Source: Narthecium ossifragum (lineage: Eukaryota; Streptophyta; Magnoliopsida; Dioscoreales; Nartheciaceae). From it: 64,000 nucleotides of DNA. Shown here in pieces: positions 45,667 to 57,000 of the stretch. The notes beneath the pieces were generated by a model. The model had not been told where the DNA came from. It saw only the letters and a list, made by a program, of their open reading frames with translations, and ran no database searches. Position 1 is the stretch's first letter. Each line of letters opens with the position of its first letter. Position numbers and translations under genes: made by a program. The stretch covers positions 26,245,869 through 26,309,868 of the forward strand of contig OY986970.1 of NCBI GenBank assembly GCA_963920575.1, in the 5' to 3' direction.

Positions 45667-46263
45667 TAAGCTTAAAAAGGTTATATTTTAGAAACCCACA
45701 GGAAAAAAGATTATACAAAGCGACGGATTGCCTGTGGGTCGGGCCGTCTCTTTATTAAGAGCGTTGTACATCGATTACTTCATCGAATAGACATAGTATC
45801 ATCATGAATACTCAATGCCTTTCATCAACCTCTGCCAAATTAATCTTCATCTAGTGAGGGGCTTTTCTTCCTTTCCTTAAAGAGTCTACTGAATATCATG
45901 CTACATCAGAAAAGCCATCACCATCTTTTGCCATGATCCAAATTAAATTCATCTTACCATTAAACTTTTCCATCTCAAACTTTGATATCGTTACGGCTCG
46001 TGAAATCCTAGAACTTGAGTTCTTGTACCACTTTTTGCCACAGAAGCATCGGATCTTGGATCATTGATCGATGTTTTTGCAAGTCTAAAATCGATGAACG
46101 AAACACAAGCATAGAAGACCAAGCCAAAAGATAGACAGATCAAAGGAATGTTCCTTTCCCTTCCAACGGGCTATTCTAATGTATCGTTTCTAATTTATCT
46201 TGAAAAGGAAAGTTCCTCCATCCCCATAAGACAACCTTTCATGAAAAAGATTGATGAACTTTA
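45667..46263. other. intergenic gap between two PIF-like elements
   Basis: No coding or repeat feature is recognised in this roughly 0.6 kb stretch. Confidence 0.5.
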
Positions 46264-46612
46264 GGGGGTGTTTGGTTGGTGGAACCGCCAATTCAATGGG
46301 ATCGTGAGATGCATGCATCATGTAGTACATGCATAAAGCAGTAGATGTACTTGTTTAGTTGCTCCAGTGATTTAAAGCATGGTCCAGGGAATACATGCAA
46401 TATCGTTGTTGTTTGGTTGGTCTTTTGGATCAGCCGATGCACTCCGATCCTTTGTTTATACATATATAGACTATACATTAAACATTAAATTTAAATGTTC
46501 ACGCAATGACGTAATAAAGTTAGACACACACATATATATATATAAATGTTTCTTTTAATGTTCACATGATGACGCAATAAAATTAGACATGTACATTATA
46601 TATATATATATA

Positions 46613-47563
46613 GGAATTATCTAGAACAAACCAGTTCTCTAAGTCTTGTAGAGAGAACTGGTTTGTGGACCGTCCGATCTCCATCGAACGGTCACGATCC
46701 ATCAGGACTTAACCCCCCCAGCCACCCAGTACTGGATGAGCTCCATGTTCTCGACCATGGTGCCACCCAGCTCATCATGCCCCTCCTCTTCTCTTTGATC
46801 GAAAAAACCGGCAACACCAAGTTCACAGTGTGGCACATCGCCTTCTTCATCCATGGGTTCATCCAGACATGCGCCGCCCTCGCCGTGCTCCTCCTCGACC
46901 AGGACCTCCCCGACGAAAACTTCTCCCGCCTCCATCGCACCGACCAGAAGACCAAGGACAACTTCCCCATAGTGTTCTACCACGCTGTCACCAACTACAG
47001 GACCTGGTGCCTCAATCTCACCTACGGTTAGTGCTTCGGCGTCGAGCTAACCATCGACAACGTCATCACCGAGTACTTCTACGACCGGTTCAACGTCAAC
47101 CTCCACACCGCCGGGATCATCTTTAATTTATATATATATAAGTTTAATTTATCTTTAATTCTCCAGCGATCTCCACCACCCTCTTCCCATCCTCTTCGCC
47201 ATCGCTCGCCTCCCCCGATCTCCTTCGCTAGCGCCCGCCTCCCTCTCACGTCTTCGCCATCGCTGACCTCCCCAACTCCAACGGCGGCGTCGGCATCGGC
47301 ATCGGCGTTACCCAAACCCTCCTCATGTGAGTGTATAATAAGTAGCGAAATAGATCATCATCGTCGGATGGGAAGAGGGTGGCGAGGTCGAAGGTGGACG
47401 GGGCGAGGGGGAGGCCGGGGTGAGGTCGTCGTCGGCGAGCTGGCGGCGATATCTAGGGCACGGGCGGATGGGTTGGGGAAGTTTAAGTCCCTGATGGATC
47501 GTGACCATCCGATGGGGATCGGACGATCCACAAAGAGAGAACTGATTTGCTCTAGATAATCCC
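46613..47563. mobile_element. Pack-MULE-like element with about 90-bp inverted repeats
   Basis: The left end starts GGAATTATCTAGAACAAACC and the inverted right end GGGATTATCTAGAGCAAATC. The similarity runs on through CAGTTCTCT, TGTGGACCGTCCGATC, CCATCG and GGTCACGATCCATCAGG for about 90 bp, with a 20-base insertion in the left copy. Both flanks are (TA)n, so a target duplication cannot be read. Inside are an NRT2 coding fragment (46759-47121) and a second GC-rich stretch (47160-47460) of unknown origin. Long inverted repeats plus host coding sequence fit a Pack-MULE. Confidence 0.82.
46759..47121 (+). pseudogene. captured NRT2 high-affinity nitrate transporter fragment
   Basis: The fragment is 121 codons in one frame with a single internal stop. 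It reads GATQLIMPLLFSLIE, then FTVWHIAFFIHGFIQT, LLLDQDLPDENFSRLH, FYHAVTNYRTWCLNLTYG, a TAG, and [30 protein letters not shown]. In intact NRT2 proteins a Tyr codon stands where the TAG is, and the motif order is the same (central loop and following membrane spans of this major-facilitator family). Neither end has a start, stop or splice site, and the inverted repeats of the carrier element surround it. It is a transposon-captured scrap, not a working transporter. Confidence 0.85.
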
Positions 47564-50500
47564 TATATATATATATATATATATGTTCACATAACTTTAT
47601 TAAATATATATGTGTCATAATATAATGATTTTATTAAAATTAAAATAAAATTCACCTAATTTTAATATTCACATAACTTTATTGAATATATTTTAATGTG
47701 TTCACGGTTGCCCAGCAAATGCACCACATAAATACTCATAGTGTAAAACGACCAAAAAGAATGTTTCATGCAAAGCACGGTATGAGTTATTTTTTGCGTC
47801 ATATGATGCGTGCATCAACAGATACAAGTAGCAGCGAAGCAAACATGAGATTGGACACTTGATGCACCTTATTCACGCCAAACAAACGCCCCTTAATTTA
47901 TCGGGATAATATAAACTTTTCAATTCTATCGTGTTAACTAGGTAATGTCATGTCATATGACAAGACATCTATCATGCAGCGCTCAACTACTAAAATTGGA
48001 TGTATGCATTACATAAGCAGTCATATTTGTAATCCACTCATAAGTGACCCTTTTTCGGATTACTTGCTTGGATCTCCATGCTTGGATCCACTGATGTGTC
48101 CTCCACAATGGCAAATTGATGAATATTAATCCATAAGTATGTGAGACAAAACAAAACTATAGTAGTGTATGCTGAAAACACATTCTCTTGTACAACAGCT
48201 GCTGATGCTCATTCCATTTGTTTTAGCTCTCCCTTCAACTGCACTCTCTGCTAGCTGCATGCATGCATAATAATGGAGCCAGGAACATGAGACAAGAAGC
48301 CCCACCAGAACAAGCTTACATCGATCACTCCCCATATAGAAATACCTCATTAAAGCTAGCGATCGAGATGCTGCGCTCTTACGGCATTCATGCTGGGCCT
48401 GCTCTTCTCACCTTTTTTTTATTTCATCCTGCTTGCACGAGTACGTCCATTTTGCTTATCCTGGAAGCGTCCTGGATCAGACAAAGCTTTCATCAGTTAA
48501 ACAACTCTTATTAACACGCGCGCGCACACATGTATATATATATATATATAGCGCTGTCTCTCTCTCTCTCTCTTGTTAGTGTTCTATATATTAAGAAGAG
48601 TTGGTTTGCTAGTATTAACTATCATGGCCAGAGCAAATAGACGCAGCTTGCATTTGGAATACTTCACCAAACCTGGCAAGTTGCATTGGATATGGATTCC
48701 ATGAACATGACATGCATGCGTGTGTGTGCGTATGAGAGAGAGAAGAGAGAGTGTGTTATTAGTTTGAGCTGTCTTGTCTGGGAAAAGTGAGGGCCCGCCC
48801 AACCAAAGGAGTTCTCAAAAGGCAAGCCTGGGTAGCTCGCTGTGGACACTTGAGCGTTTTTCTAAGGACGAGAACTAAGCTAATGCCTATACTAACTAAT
48901 TAATTAACGTCTTCTTTTGTTCTTTTGTACGTACTATGTTCACGCCATCCTTTCCATAAAGTAAGTGACTAGCTTTTAATAGCTGCCTACCTTCGAATAT
49001 AAAGAAGACAACACATACTGGGATGACGAGTTAAGTGACACAACTCTTTATTAGAGATGATTGATTTATATTTTAAGGTAATTCATCTTGCTAAACTGGT
49101 GGTAGCTGATGAAGGTGACCTTTTGGATAATGCCATCCCTTAAATGCTCACTTAATATTCCATTGGTCAACATGAGACAAGGATATAGGTTGGATTGTGT
49201 GATGGATGAGATGAGCAGGCCGTCGCATCTCATCTTTTGACTCATCATGGTGCGTCCCTGTACTTATCAAGGGCCATATGCTTATCTAATATTACACTAT
49301 ATTAATGAGGTTATCTCATGTTAGACTGTAGAAAAATTAATATAAATTAGCCGGTTACCATCACTTTAAGTCCTCGTTTGGTTTGGTTGAGAAATACCCA
49401 CAGTTTTTACCCAGATATCAAAGTAATGATTACGGAGTTACCATTATTCTACCTATCTTATTCATCTCTATTTTTTCTTATTTCAATTCCTTGATCCTGT
49501 TTTTTCTAACCCCATTTAACTTTATCCCCTCTTAACCTCATTTTTTCTAACCCCATACCTAACGGAGGCAAAGTTTCTGAGTTGAGTTATTATTAAAGTA
49601 AACAAAGTATTAAAACAGAGATCATGAGTTCAGCAAATTTATGTAATTAAGAAGGTATTTGAAAGTTTTAAGGGATAAATGTAAAATGGACAAATCAAAT
49701 AGTTAAAATGTAAAAAAAAAGTGCAACTTGTATCTAGATAGTGATTATTATAACTTTTTGGGTTAAAAAAAAATCCTTGAAACGCGACTTTCTATTTGTT
49801 TGTGTTACCTTTGTTTTCACTTTCTATCTTATTTATACTATATATATACAGAAGAGCAGGATGTTCATGTAGCATAAATTAATAGCATGTTAAGCATTAA
49901 CTATTCATATATAGGGCTTAACAATAAGAACTAGTTGACTGATATTCTAATCCCAAAAATGCTGTCCATCTTTCATAGTGATCAAGAGGGTCATGCATCA
50001 TTTATTTTATTTTTATATATGACAAGTTCAGCCAAATTGCTAAGGAAAGCAGTGAAGAATGTTACATAAGTCTACCTAAGACTCGCTAAATCCACAAGAG
50101 GAGGAACGTCAGAGTTCGGCATCCAGAGTAGGGGAGAACCCAGCTTTCGTCCAATCTTAACCATGGAGTTCACACATTTGCTCCTTGTCCTGGAGATAAA
50201 TACAAAATAAACTCCCCCAAATTGGGCAGTATCCCAACAATTTTCTGATGGTCAGTCCAAAGATCACCAGGCCAGCACCTTCTACCGTTGAGATAAGGGC
50301 TTAACTCTAACCACTGACTTAAGCTTTTTAGATTGAGTGGTTATAATCAAGAGTCAACATGGTATCCTATCAAAAGCCCTGAATTCAAACTTTTATCACA
50401 CGTACATTTTGCCTAAAATATTAATATATGAGACTCACTTATCATTCGAGCCTACACAAGACAGGACGATCGAGATGCCTTGATTGTTTAACAATTCAAC

Positions 50501-50951
50501 ATGTAAACAAAATTGCTAATGATCATTAGGAGTCTGGTTCTAGGAATAGTATAACTTCATTTCTAAAGCTTCCTGTACGAAGTCTTGAGATCAAAAGCTC
50601 CCAAGGGATCGACGTCGTAAGATTGTGACCCTTGAGCCAGTGTTAAAAGCCTTTTAATATTTTTTCAATTTTTTTTTTATCGCAATGTCTGATCCCTAAT
50701 AACTCTGGGTTAAAATTATTCTGAGAAGTAGGTATTAATTACCATTATGTTCTTGGAGAACGAGCAGCTTTTTTAGTCTAGTTCATATTGGAGTTATTAG
50801 GATTGTGGGCAGATCGAACCCCTTAAGAAGCATATTTGAATCATGCATTGACTAACGGGATTTTTTTTTTGGTTCCTTCGTTTTTTTCATTTGTTTTTTG
50901 TAATGTTCACCAACGGATGACTAATGTATGATATGGGTGTTCAATGAATAT

Positions 50952-51025
50952 AAGCGCATTGCCGGGTTTCTTTTTTTCTTTTCTTTTTTGAAGAGTTGAG
51001 TCCGGAGGCTAAAGCGCATTGCCGG
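50952..51025 (-). mobile_element. severely truncated retroposon tail with 14-bp target duplication
   Basis: AAGCGCATTGCCGG occurs at 50952-50965 and 51012-51025. Between them is a T-rich run then a short body; on the minus strand this reads AGCCTCCGGACTCAACTCTT followed by an A-rich tail. It is clearly related to the tail inserted at 20852-20933, so both come from one LINE or SINE family. Confidence 0.82.
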
Positions 51026-52096
51026 TTGCATGCAACCAACCAAACACCTGGCTTCTTTAAAAGCCCCAATAACTGGCTAATTAAGACAAACTAATTACAA
51101 GTGAGCGGCAGCATCTGTGTTTCAGTATTTCCTCTTCTTCTTCTTTTTTTTTTGAACATATGAATTATGAAAAATATCAAACTCAGAGAGAGATATTTAT
51201 ATGATAAAAAAAAGGGCCCAGATTTTTCCATGTTGAGAATTTGCCGGGAATTACTCATGGCTTGTTTCCCTGTTTGGGGGGGCTTCGCTTTCTTGGGTCT
51301 GTGCTGCTCCTCATTCTAGCTAGCTAAAATGTATTGAATTCTCCTGAGGATAATGCGCTTTTGCTGTCCTAAAGGCATCTAAGCCATTAACTCTCCATGA
51401 CCTCCAAACAGAAACCACTTGGAGCACCACCCAACTGGGCCTCTTTTGAACCACCAACACTCTTAGTGGTCAACTTGAAAGCACCCCCCCCCCCATTGGC
51501 ATTGTCTGCTTGCCTCATTCAAGTCAAACTCAAAAGAGAACCATCTGTTTAGGTAATCTTAACGGCATCAGAGTGTGTGTGTATAAAATTATTAATCAGG
51601 ATTCGATCTCTGCTGCGAAGGAATGATTCTTGATTACAGATGATAGTGACAACTGACAAAGGAAATGGTGGATTCTGATTAAGGAAGGGAGTCAAGGAGG
51701 TGGAGAAGGCATGACACGCGAAAAAGAGCAATCTGGGGAAATATCTGGCAAGATGAAAAGCCCTTTATGCTCTAGGAGGTCGGTGCTCAAGCACAATCTT
51801 ATGGATAGGATATGAAACCGATGCCCTGTTTTGGCGCCATCTCCAACAGAGAATCAAAATCTCGTTGGATAAAGTCATTTGAAAGCATGTCTTCGATTCA
51901 AACCATTCGTTTCAGGTGGTCATTGTGAAATAGTGAGAGGTACATTGATATTTGATAGTGATGAGATGAGCAATATATATCCATTTACAGCCACCGCATC
52001 CGCGTTCCGCGCGCGCACGTCCCTTTCGCCGCGCGCGCGCCCATGGGGCTTTCGGCATCGGCATCGGCGGACCAATCACGACCTAAGAAGAGTTGT

Positions 52097-52128
52097 GGGG
52101 GGTGGGGGGTGGGGGGTGGGGGGTGGGG
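52097..52128. repeat. GGGGGGT minisatellite, potential G-quadruplex
   Basis: Four G6 runs and one G4 run separated by single T bases on the plus strand, about 0.86 kb upstream of the IPT start codon. Such spacing can form a G-quadruplex; any regulatory role is inference. Confidence 0.85.
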
Positions 52129-52987
52129 TTGAGGGTTGAGAGTTGAGCGTCTGCACGAGCTGTCCCACCGCCTCCCCATTTTTAGAACATCGAGTGCTCG
52201 GGGAGAGGGGAGCACGGTATCGATGGAGTTATTGGGCTGCACATGCTGGTCGACCCTGGGTCGGGCTAGACCGGACCAGGGGGACTCTGAGTCCCACACC
52301 CACCTCAGACAGCCTCTGTTGCGAGTCTGATCCCAAAGCACTAGGCATGCCCTCCTGCCCTCCTTATTCTATGATTCTATCTCATGTCCCTCGTTAGTTG
52401 TTTACTTGCATCACTTTTCTAGAGAAGCAAAAAAAAAACGTATTAGATGCATCCCTTGACTGCCTCGGGGCCAATTCCCATTCCTTCCATCCATTTTTAG
52501 AAGAGGACAAAGGGGAATAGAAGAAGAGGCGAGGCAGAGGCTATCTATATATTAAGAGGGGTTACGCATGGTGGAAATATAATGATTAGGAGGGAGGTTG
52601 AGACTTAAATTAATGGAGGGTCTGGGCTACACTTATGGTGGAACCCAATAAAGAGGGTGAGGAGGGGCATCGTCAATCGTGTGGGTGGTGAAGAGAGAGA
52701 GAGAGAGACCCAGGGAGAACGACACGCTACAACAAAACAGCAACAAGAACAGCATGATTCAATAGACAGGGGAAGGACTCTTTGCCTCTCTCCTCCTGCA
52801 GCTGTTGCTCTGCTGCGGCTGCTCTGCGCGAGGGAAATGGCATTCCCAGTTGCTTGCTGGTGGTGGTGCTGTTGAATGGGACTTGGGTCGCGCGATTGGC
52901 ATGCGAAGCCGAGTCTTTTCGATTCTAATAGTAGCTTATTGTGTTGTGTCTCTTTTTTTTATCGAGTGAAACATTAGCTGGGGCTAT

Positions 52988-54073
52988 ATGAGAATTCTAT
53001 TATTCTCGAGAGCCACCGGCCACAGAGCTCTCCTGTTCCCGTCGCTCCTGCAGGGGTCGTCCTCGATGCCGTCGGCGGACGTGGGCTATCGGCATCAGCA
53101 ACGGAGGTGGTGGAGCCATCATCGGAGAGGGAGGCCGGGAAGGGAGAGCGTGCTGGTGATCATGGGGGCGACGGGGACGGGGAAGTCGAAGCTGTCGATT
53201 GACCTGGCGACGAGGTTCGGCGGGGAGGTGGTGAACACGGATAAAATCCAGGTGTACCGCGGTCTGGACATCACCACCAACAAGATCCCCCTCGCCGAGC
53301 GCCGGGGCGTGCCTCACCACCTCCTCGGCGAGCTCGACCCCTGCAAGGGGGAGCTTCCGCCCTCTGGCTTCCGCGCGCTCGCTGGGTCGGCCATCGCCGG
53401 CATAGCCGCGCGGGGGCGGATACCTGTCGTGGCGGGCGGGTCCAACTCCTTCATCAACGCACTCCTGGCGGATGACGAGCCCTCTTCCGGGAGACACCCT
53501 ACCTTGCGATACCGGTGCTGCTTCCTGTGGGTGGACGTGCAGAAGAGGGTGCTAGAGGAGCAGCTAGATCGGCGGGTGGACGACATGATCGAGATGGGGA
53601 TGGTCGACGAGCTGGAGGAGTACTTCGCCAGCGGAGACGGAGACGAGGGCCGCCACCCGGGATTGGGGAAGGCGATCGGTGTACCAGAGTTCCGATGGTA
53701 CTTCCAGACAGGCGCCGGGGGGATGAGATCCAAGGAGACCTACGAAGCGGCAGTGGAGGCGATAAAGGAGAACACGCGGCGGCTGGCGGAGGTCCAGGTG
53801 GGGAAGATAGAGAGTCTAGGGGTGAGCAGCGGGTGGGACCTACGCCGGGTGGACGCCACGGGCGCGGTGCGGGCCAGGCTTGGCAGGGCCGGCGGGGCGG
53901 CAGTGGGAAGGGCGTGGGACCGCGACGTCCTGGACCCCAGCCTCGACGCCGTCCGCCACTTCCTGGCCACTGTCAATGACGACGACGGCGAGGAGGAGAG
54001 CCGTAGACCCCGGCTCCTCCACTGCCCCACCACCGCCGCCGCCGCTAGGCCACTCAGCTCTTTCGTTAGTTGA
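52988..54073 (+). CDS. IPT: adenylate isopentenyltransferase (cytokinin biosynthesis)
   Basis: Intronless, 361 residues. IPT transfers a dimethylallyl group from DMAPP to N6 of ADP/ATP, the first committed step of isopentenyladenine and zeatin cytokinin synthesis. Seen here: P-loop GATGTGKS (residues 60-67), NTDKIQVYRGLDITTNK (83-99), PHHLLGE (109-115), VVAGGSNSFINALL in the middle, CCFLWVDV, and a C-terminal YEAAVEAIKENTRRLAEVQ helix. The absence of a C-terminal zinc finger separates it from tRNA-type IPTs. The Arg/Ser-rich first 50 residues could be a plastid transit peptide, as in several plant adenylate IPTs (inference). ATG at 52988 is the first in frame. GC content is very high, as is common for monocot single-exon genes. 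The C-terminal 25 residues are low-complexity. Confidence 0.94.
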   Translation: MRILLFSRATGHRALLFPSLLQGSSSMPSADVGYRHQQRRWWSHHRRGRPGRESVLVIMGATGTGKSKLSIDLATRFGGEVVNTDKIQVYRGLDITTNKIPLAERRGVPHHLLGELDPCKGELPPSGFRALAGSAIAGIAARGRIPVVAGGSNSFINALLADDEPSSGRHPTLRYRCCFLWVDVQKRVLEEQLDRRVDDMIEMGMVDELEEYFASGDGDEGRHPGLGKAIGVPEFRWYFQTGAGGMRSKETYEAAVEAIKENTRRLAEVQVGKIESLGVSSGWDLRRVDATGAVRARLGRAGGAAVGRAWDRDVLDPSLDAVRHFLATVNDDDGEEESRRPRLLHCPTTAAAARPLSSFVS

Positions 54074-57000
54074 GAGTTACGCACTCCTCTCTCTCTCTCT
54101 CTCTCTCTTTCTGGTCGCAGTAGAGCAGCATCTTTCTTAAAATAGAAAAGATGGAGGAAAGAAAGGAAGCGAAAAGAGAAAGGAGAGCAGGGATAATTTT
54201 AATTTTTTCTTTTTCCTTTTAAAAATAAATGTTCTTGGGAAGGAAAAAAAAAAAAAAAAAAAGAAGAGGAGGAGGAGAGGCGGCCAATTTTGGAGCATTA
54301 GGACGCCTCTGACACTGATCTGATTGAGTGGTGGGTTCTATCCTCTGTGAGACTGCTCATATCAGAGAAAAAGGATGATGGATGGAAGGAGGGTGATGGA
54401 AGAAGAATATAAAGTTCTTGAGACAAATTAACACCCCCCCCCTCAAAAAAAAAAAATTTTGAAGAAAAAAAGAACAGTGTAAATGGCTTGGAAATTGTAC
54501 ACTGATGAGCTTCTTTTTGTTTTTTTTTGTTTTTTTTGGGGTTTAAAGTTCTTGGTTTGGTGAGCAATATAGAGCTGTGTCAATGATCACGTTTAGAGTG
54601 TGAGCTCAGATGGGTGCCTTAGTTATATACCATACACACATTGTTGGAGTTTGGACACGCACACACTCTCTTTAAAGAGAGGAGGGAGGGTGGTATTCTT
54701 TGGTTTGTGGTGGTTGTTGGGTTCTGCTGTTCTGCAAGCTGGGCTGCTGCTGCTCATGTTTAACTGCTTGCTGCTATCTCATGATGGGTGCTCTGGTTTT
54801 TTTTAGCTCCTCTGTTCTTTCGCCGGGTGGCCTCCAACAAACTCAGTCTCATCATTCCATTTTGTTTACAGCAGCTGTGCTCCCCCGAGGTGCCCACCAC
54901 CAAGACGCCCCCACCACCTGCAAGCTCCTCCTGCACAGCCCTCCTCCTCACCTGCTCTTCTCTTTGTTCCAAGTCTTTGTCTTCTTCATTGATTAGTGTT
55001 GTTCTAGCTAGTGATGAGCATTAGTCATAGGACCATGTATGAGTCCAGATATGTGTAAATGGGTACAAAGTTTTGGAGAGGGTGGTGCTGTGGTTTTCGT
55101 GTTGTTCTATGAAGTCTAATCAATCTGTAGAAGAAAGGCAAGCATGACATGAGTGGAATGGATGGATTACCTTTTAGTCCCATTGCGCCAAATGCATTTT
55201 GAAAAGGTGCGCGTCTCATCACAACCGTGTGCTCGTCCTTTGTGGCTTTTCCGTCATACATCACAGAACTTAGAGGGCCAATGTGACAAAAGCACACAAC
55301 AGGGCAGATCTCTTTCATAAGCAATACCAGAATAAAAAGACCATGAAATTGTAAATAGTAAAATTTGAAAATTTAATTAGTACAAAAAATAATGGGAAAA
55401 CTATTATTTGAGATGTGATATAAAAAGAGGGAAAATATTAGAAATAGCCCATACCTTAGAGCTAGCTACATTGTGAAAACCTCCATGTCTTGTTGGTATT
55501 TACCTAGGGTTTTTTTTGCAATAAAAACCAATACTAGAGGGTGCAGGCCAAAATAGACCAACTAATAAAGCGGGGGATGTTCAAAATATAGCTATAAAGT
55601 AGGACGTATTTGCAAAAAAAAACCTCAAAATATTATTTTATTGCTAGAATATCATCTCTTGTCTCGTGACAAAACTTAGATAAAAGGAATGGAGTATAAA
55701 CTTACAATCATCTCTTGTCTCTCAAGCAAAAAGCAAAAGGATGGTTAGTTGCGATGCTAGCTACAAAGCCTGGAATAAGTCCGTCACTTAATGACTAATA
55801 GGATCCTAAGATCCTGAGATCTAAAGTCGGTCGGTGTTCAAAAACTATTCAAAAGTTATTCATTATTTGACTAATAGCATCTCGATAGATTTCCAACAGC
55901 AGCAATAGCTACAGCAGCAGCAGTAACTGATGATGAGAGAGAGGATAAGTGGTGAATAAATTCTCATTCACATGATAATAATCACATCAACGCATCATGA
56001 GCAGCAGCTTTCACCTAACAGAATATCATTAAGAAGGATTAGCCTAAGTGACAGTCAATCGCGCTTTCAATCCGACCAATCGAAAGTGGTATTATTATCA
56101 CATAATTAAAATACCAAGATAGTTAATTATTCTTCACAAAAAAGAAAGAATGAAAGAAAGCTAGCTAGCAAGTCACTCAAATATAAATGATTATCCCGGA
56201 AGCCACCCCCCACGATCTTTGGCATCTCTTATCAACGTCGCATCGAATGTTGATCACCGTCTAATAACCATTAAAAAGTTTCACTCATTAGTATGCTAAA
56301 GGAGCCAAATGTAGAGTGAATTAATCCAGCTTTATACCTAGGATCCTGTTCGGCGTACAAAGTTACAATCCTCTTCAAAGATAAGATGTTGACCTTTGTG
56401 CATGCCTTTCATGTTTGATTGGAAAACACACTTCACTTGTTTTTTTAACCTTAAATATGTAGGATTTCTTTCTTGGGCTGCTCTATAGGCTAATCATTTT
56501 TTAGCTGTTATATATATATAACTAGTTGTGTCCCATGTCACATGACATGATAACTACAAACTCCACCCTAATAATCACAATAAGTCCTTTCCATTAAACC
56601 CCTCTCAACCTAGGATTATCATGTCACATAAGCGTCACATAGTCACGACATAGGCTCTACTTAGGACATTCTCCCGTCACGTAGGACAATAAAAATTTCA
56701 CTTATAACCATAACCTTATATAAAAAAAATATATTATTATCATTATTATTATTCTAGCCATCATATCTGTAAAAATTCTTACTACTGTTCATTTACCCGC
56801 CGCAAACCTATAAAGCCACACGTTCCTATCAGCTTCACCTATAATGAAGATAACATGGTACCTGAGGGAGATTGTGAGTTTGGATTGGATCCCTTTTTCC
56901 TTTAATGATATGTTTCATATAAAAAAAAAAATTGGGTGTTTTTTTGAATTACAAATTAGTTAGCCAAATTTAATTTTTTTTTATATGGAATCTCTTGACT

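Larger units (their letters stand above)
46264..47892. mobile_element. PIF/Tourist-like element hosting a nested Pack-MULE
   Basis: Left end GGGGGTGTTTGG and inverted right end GGGGCGTTTGTT, with TTA directly outside both (46261-46263 and 47893-47895). Subterminal words such as TGCATCA and GATGCA recall the element at 34310-35459. Its own sequence is 46264-46612 plus 47564-47892, AT-rich with repeated ATGTTCAC(A/G) words; the middle is a second element inserted in a TA run. Confidence 0.75.
47893..52987. other. long intergenic region upstream of IPT
   Basis: About 5.1 kb without a supportable gene. It contains a CT microsatellite near 48550-48575, a retroposon tail (50952-51025), a G-rich minisatellite (52097-52128), and a GC-rich leader-like stretch from 51990 to 52330. 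A 72-codon frame at 52657-52875 ends about 110 bases upstream of the IPT start and may be an upstream frame in its leader. Confidence 0.5.

Noticed and set aside
46663..47031. Functional NRT2 nitrate transporter gene
   Set aside because: Only a middle fragment is present, interrupted by a stop, with no start or remaining spans, inside inverted repeats of a transposon.
52657..52875. 72-codon frame upstream of IPT as a gene
   Set aside because: GA- and CT-rich leader-like sequence with no motif; at most an upstream open frame.
53515..53979. 154-codon alternate frame inside IPT
   Set aside because: Shadow frame caused by very high GC; the IPT motifs are in the other frame.
54600..55024. Overlapping Cys/Leu-rich frames downstream of IPT
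   Set aside because: Simple CTG/TGC-rich sequence without domain or splice support.
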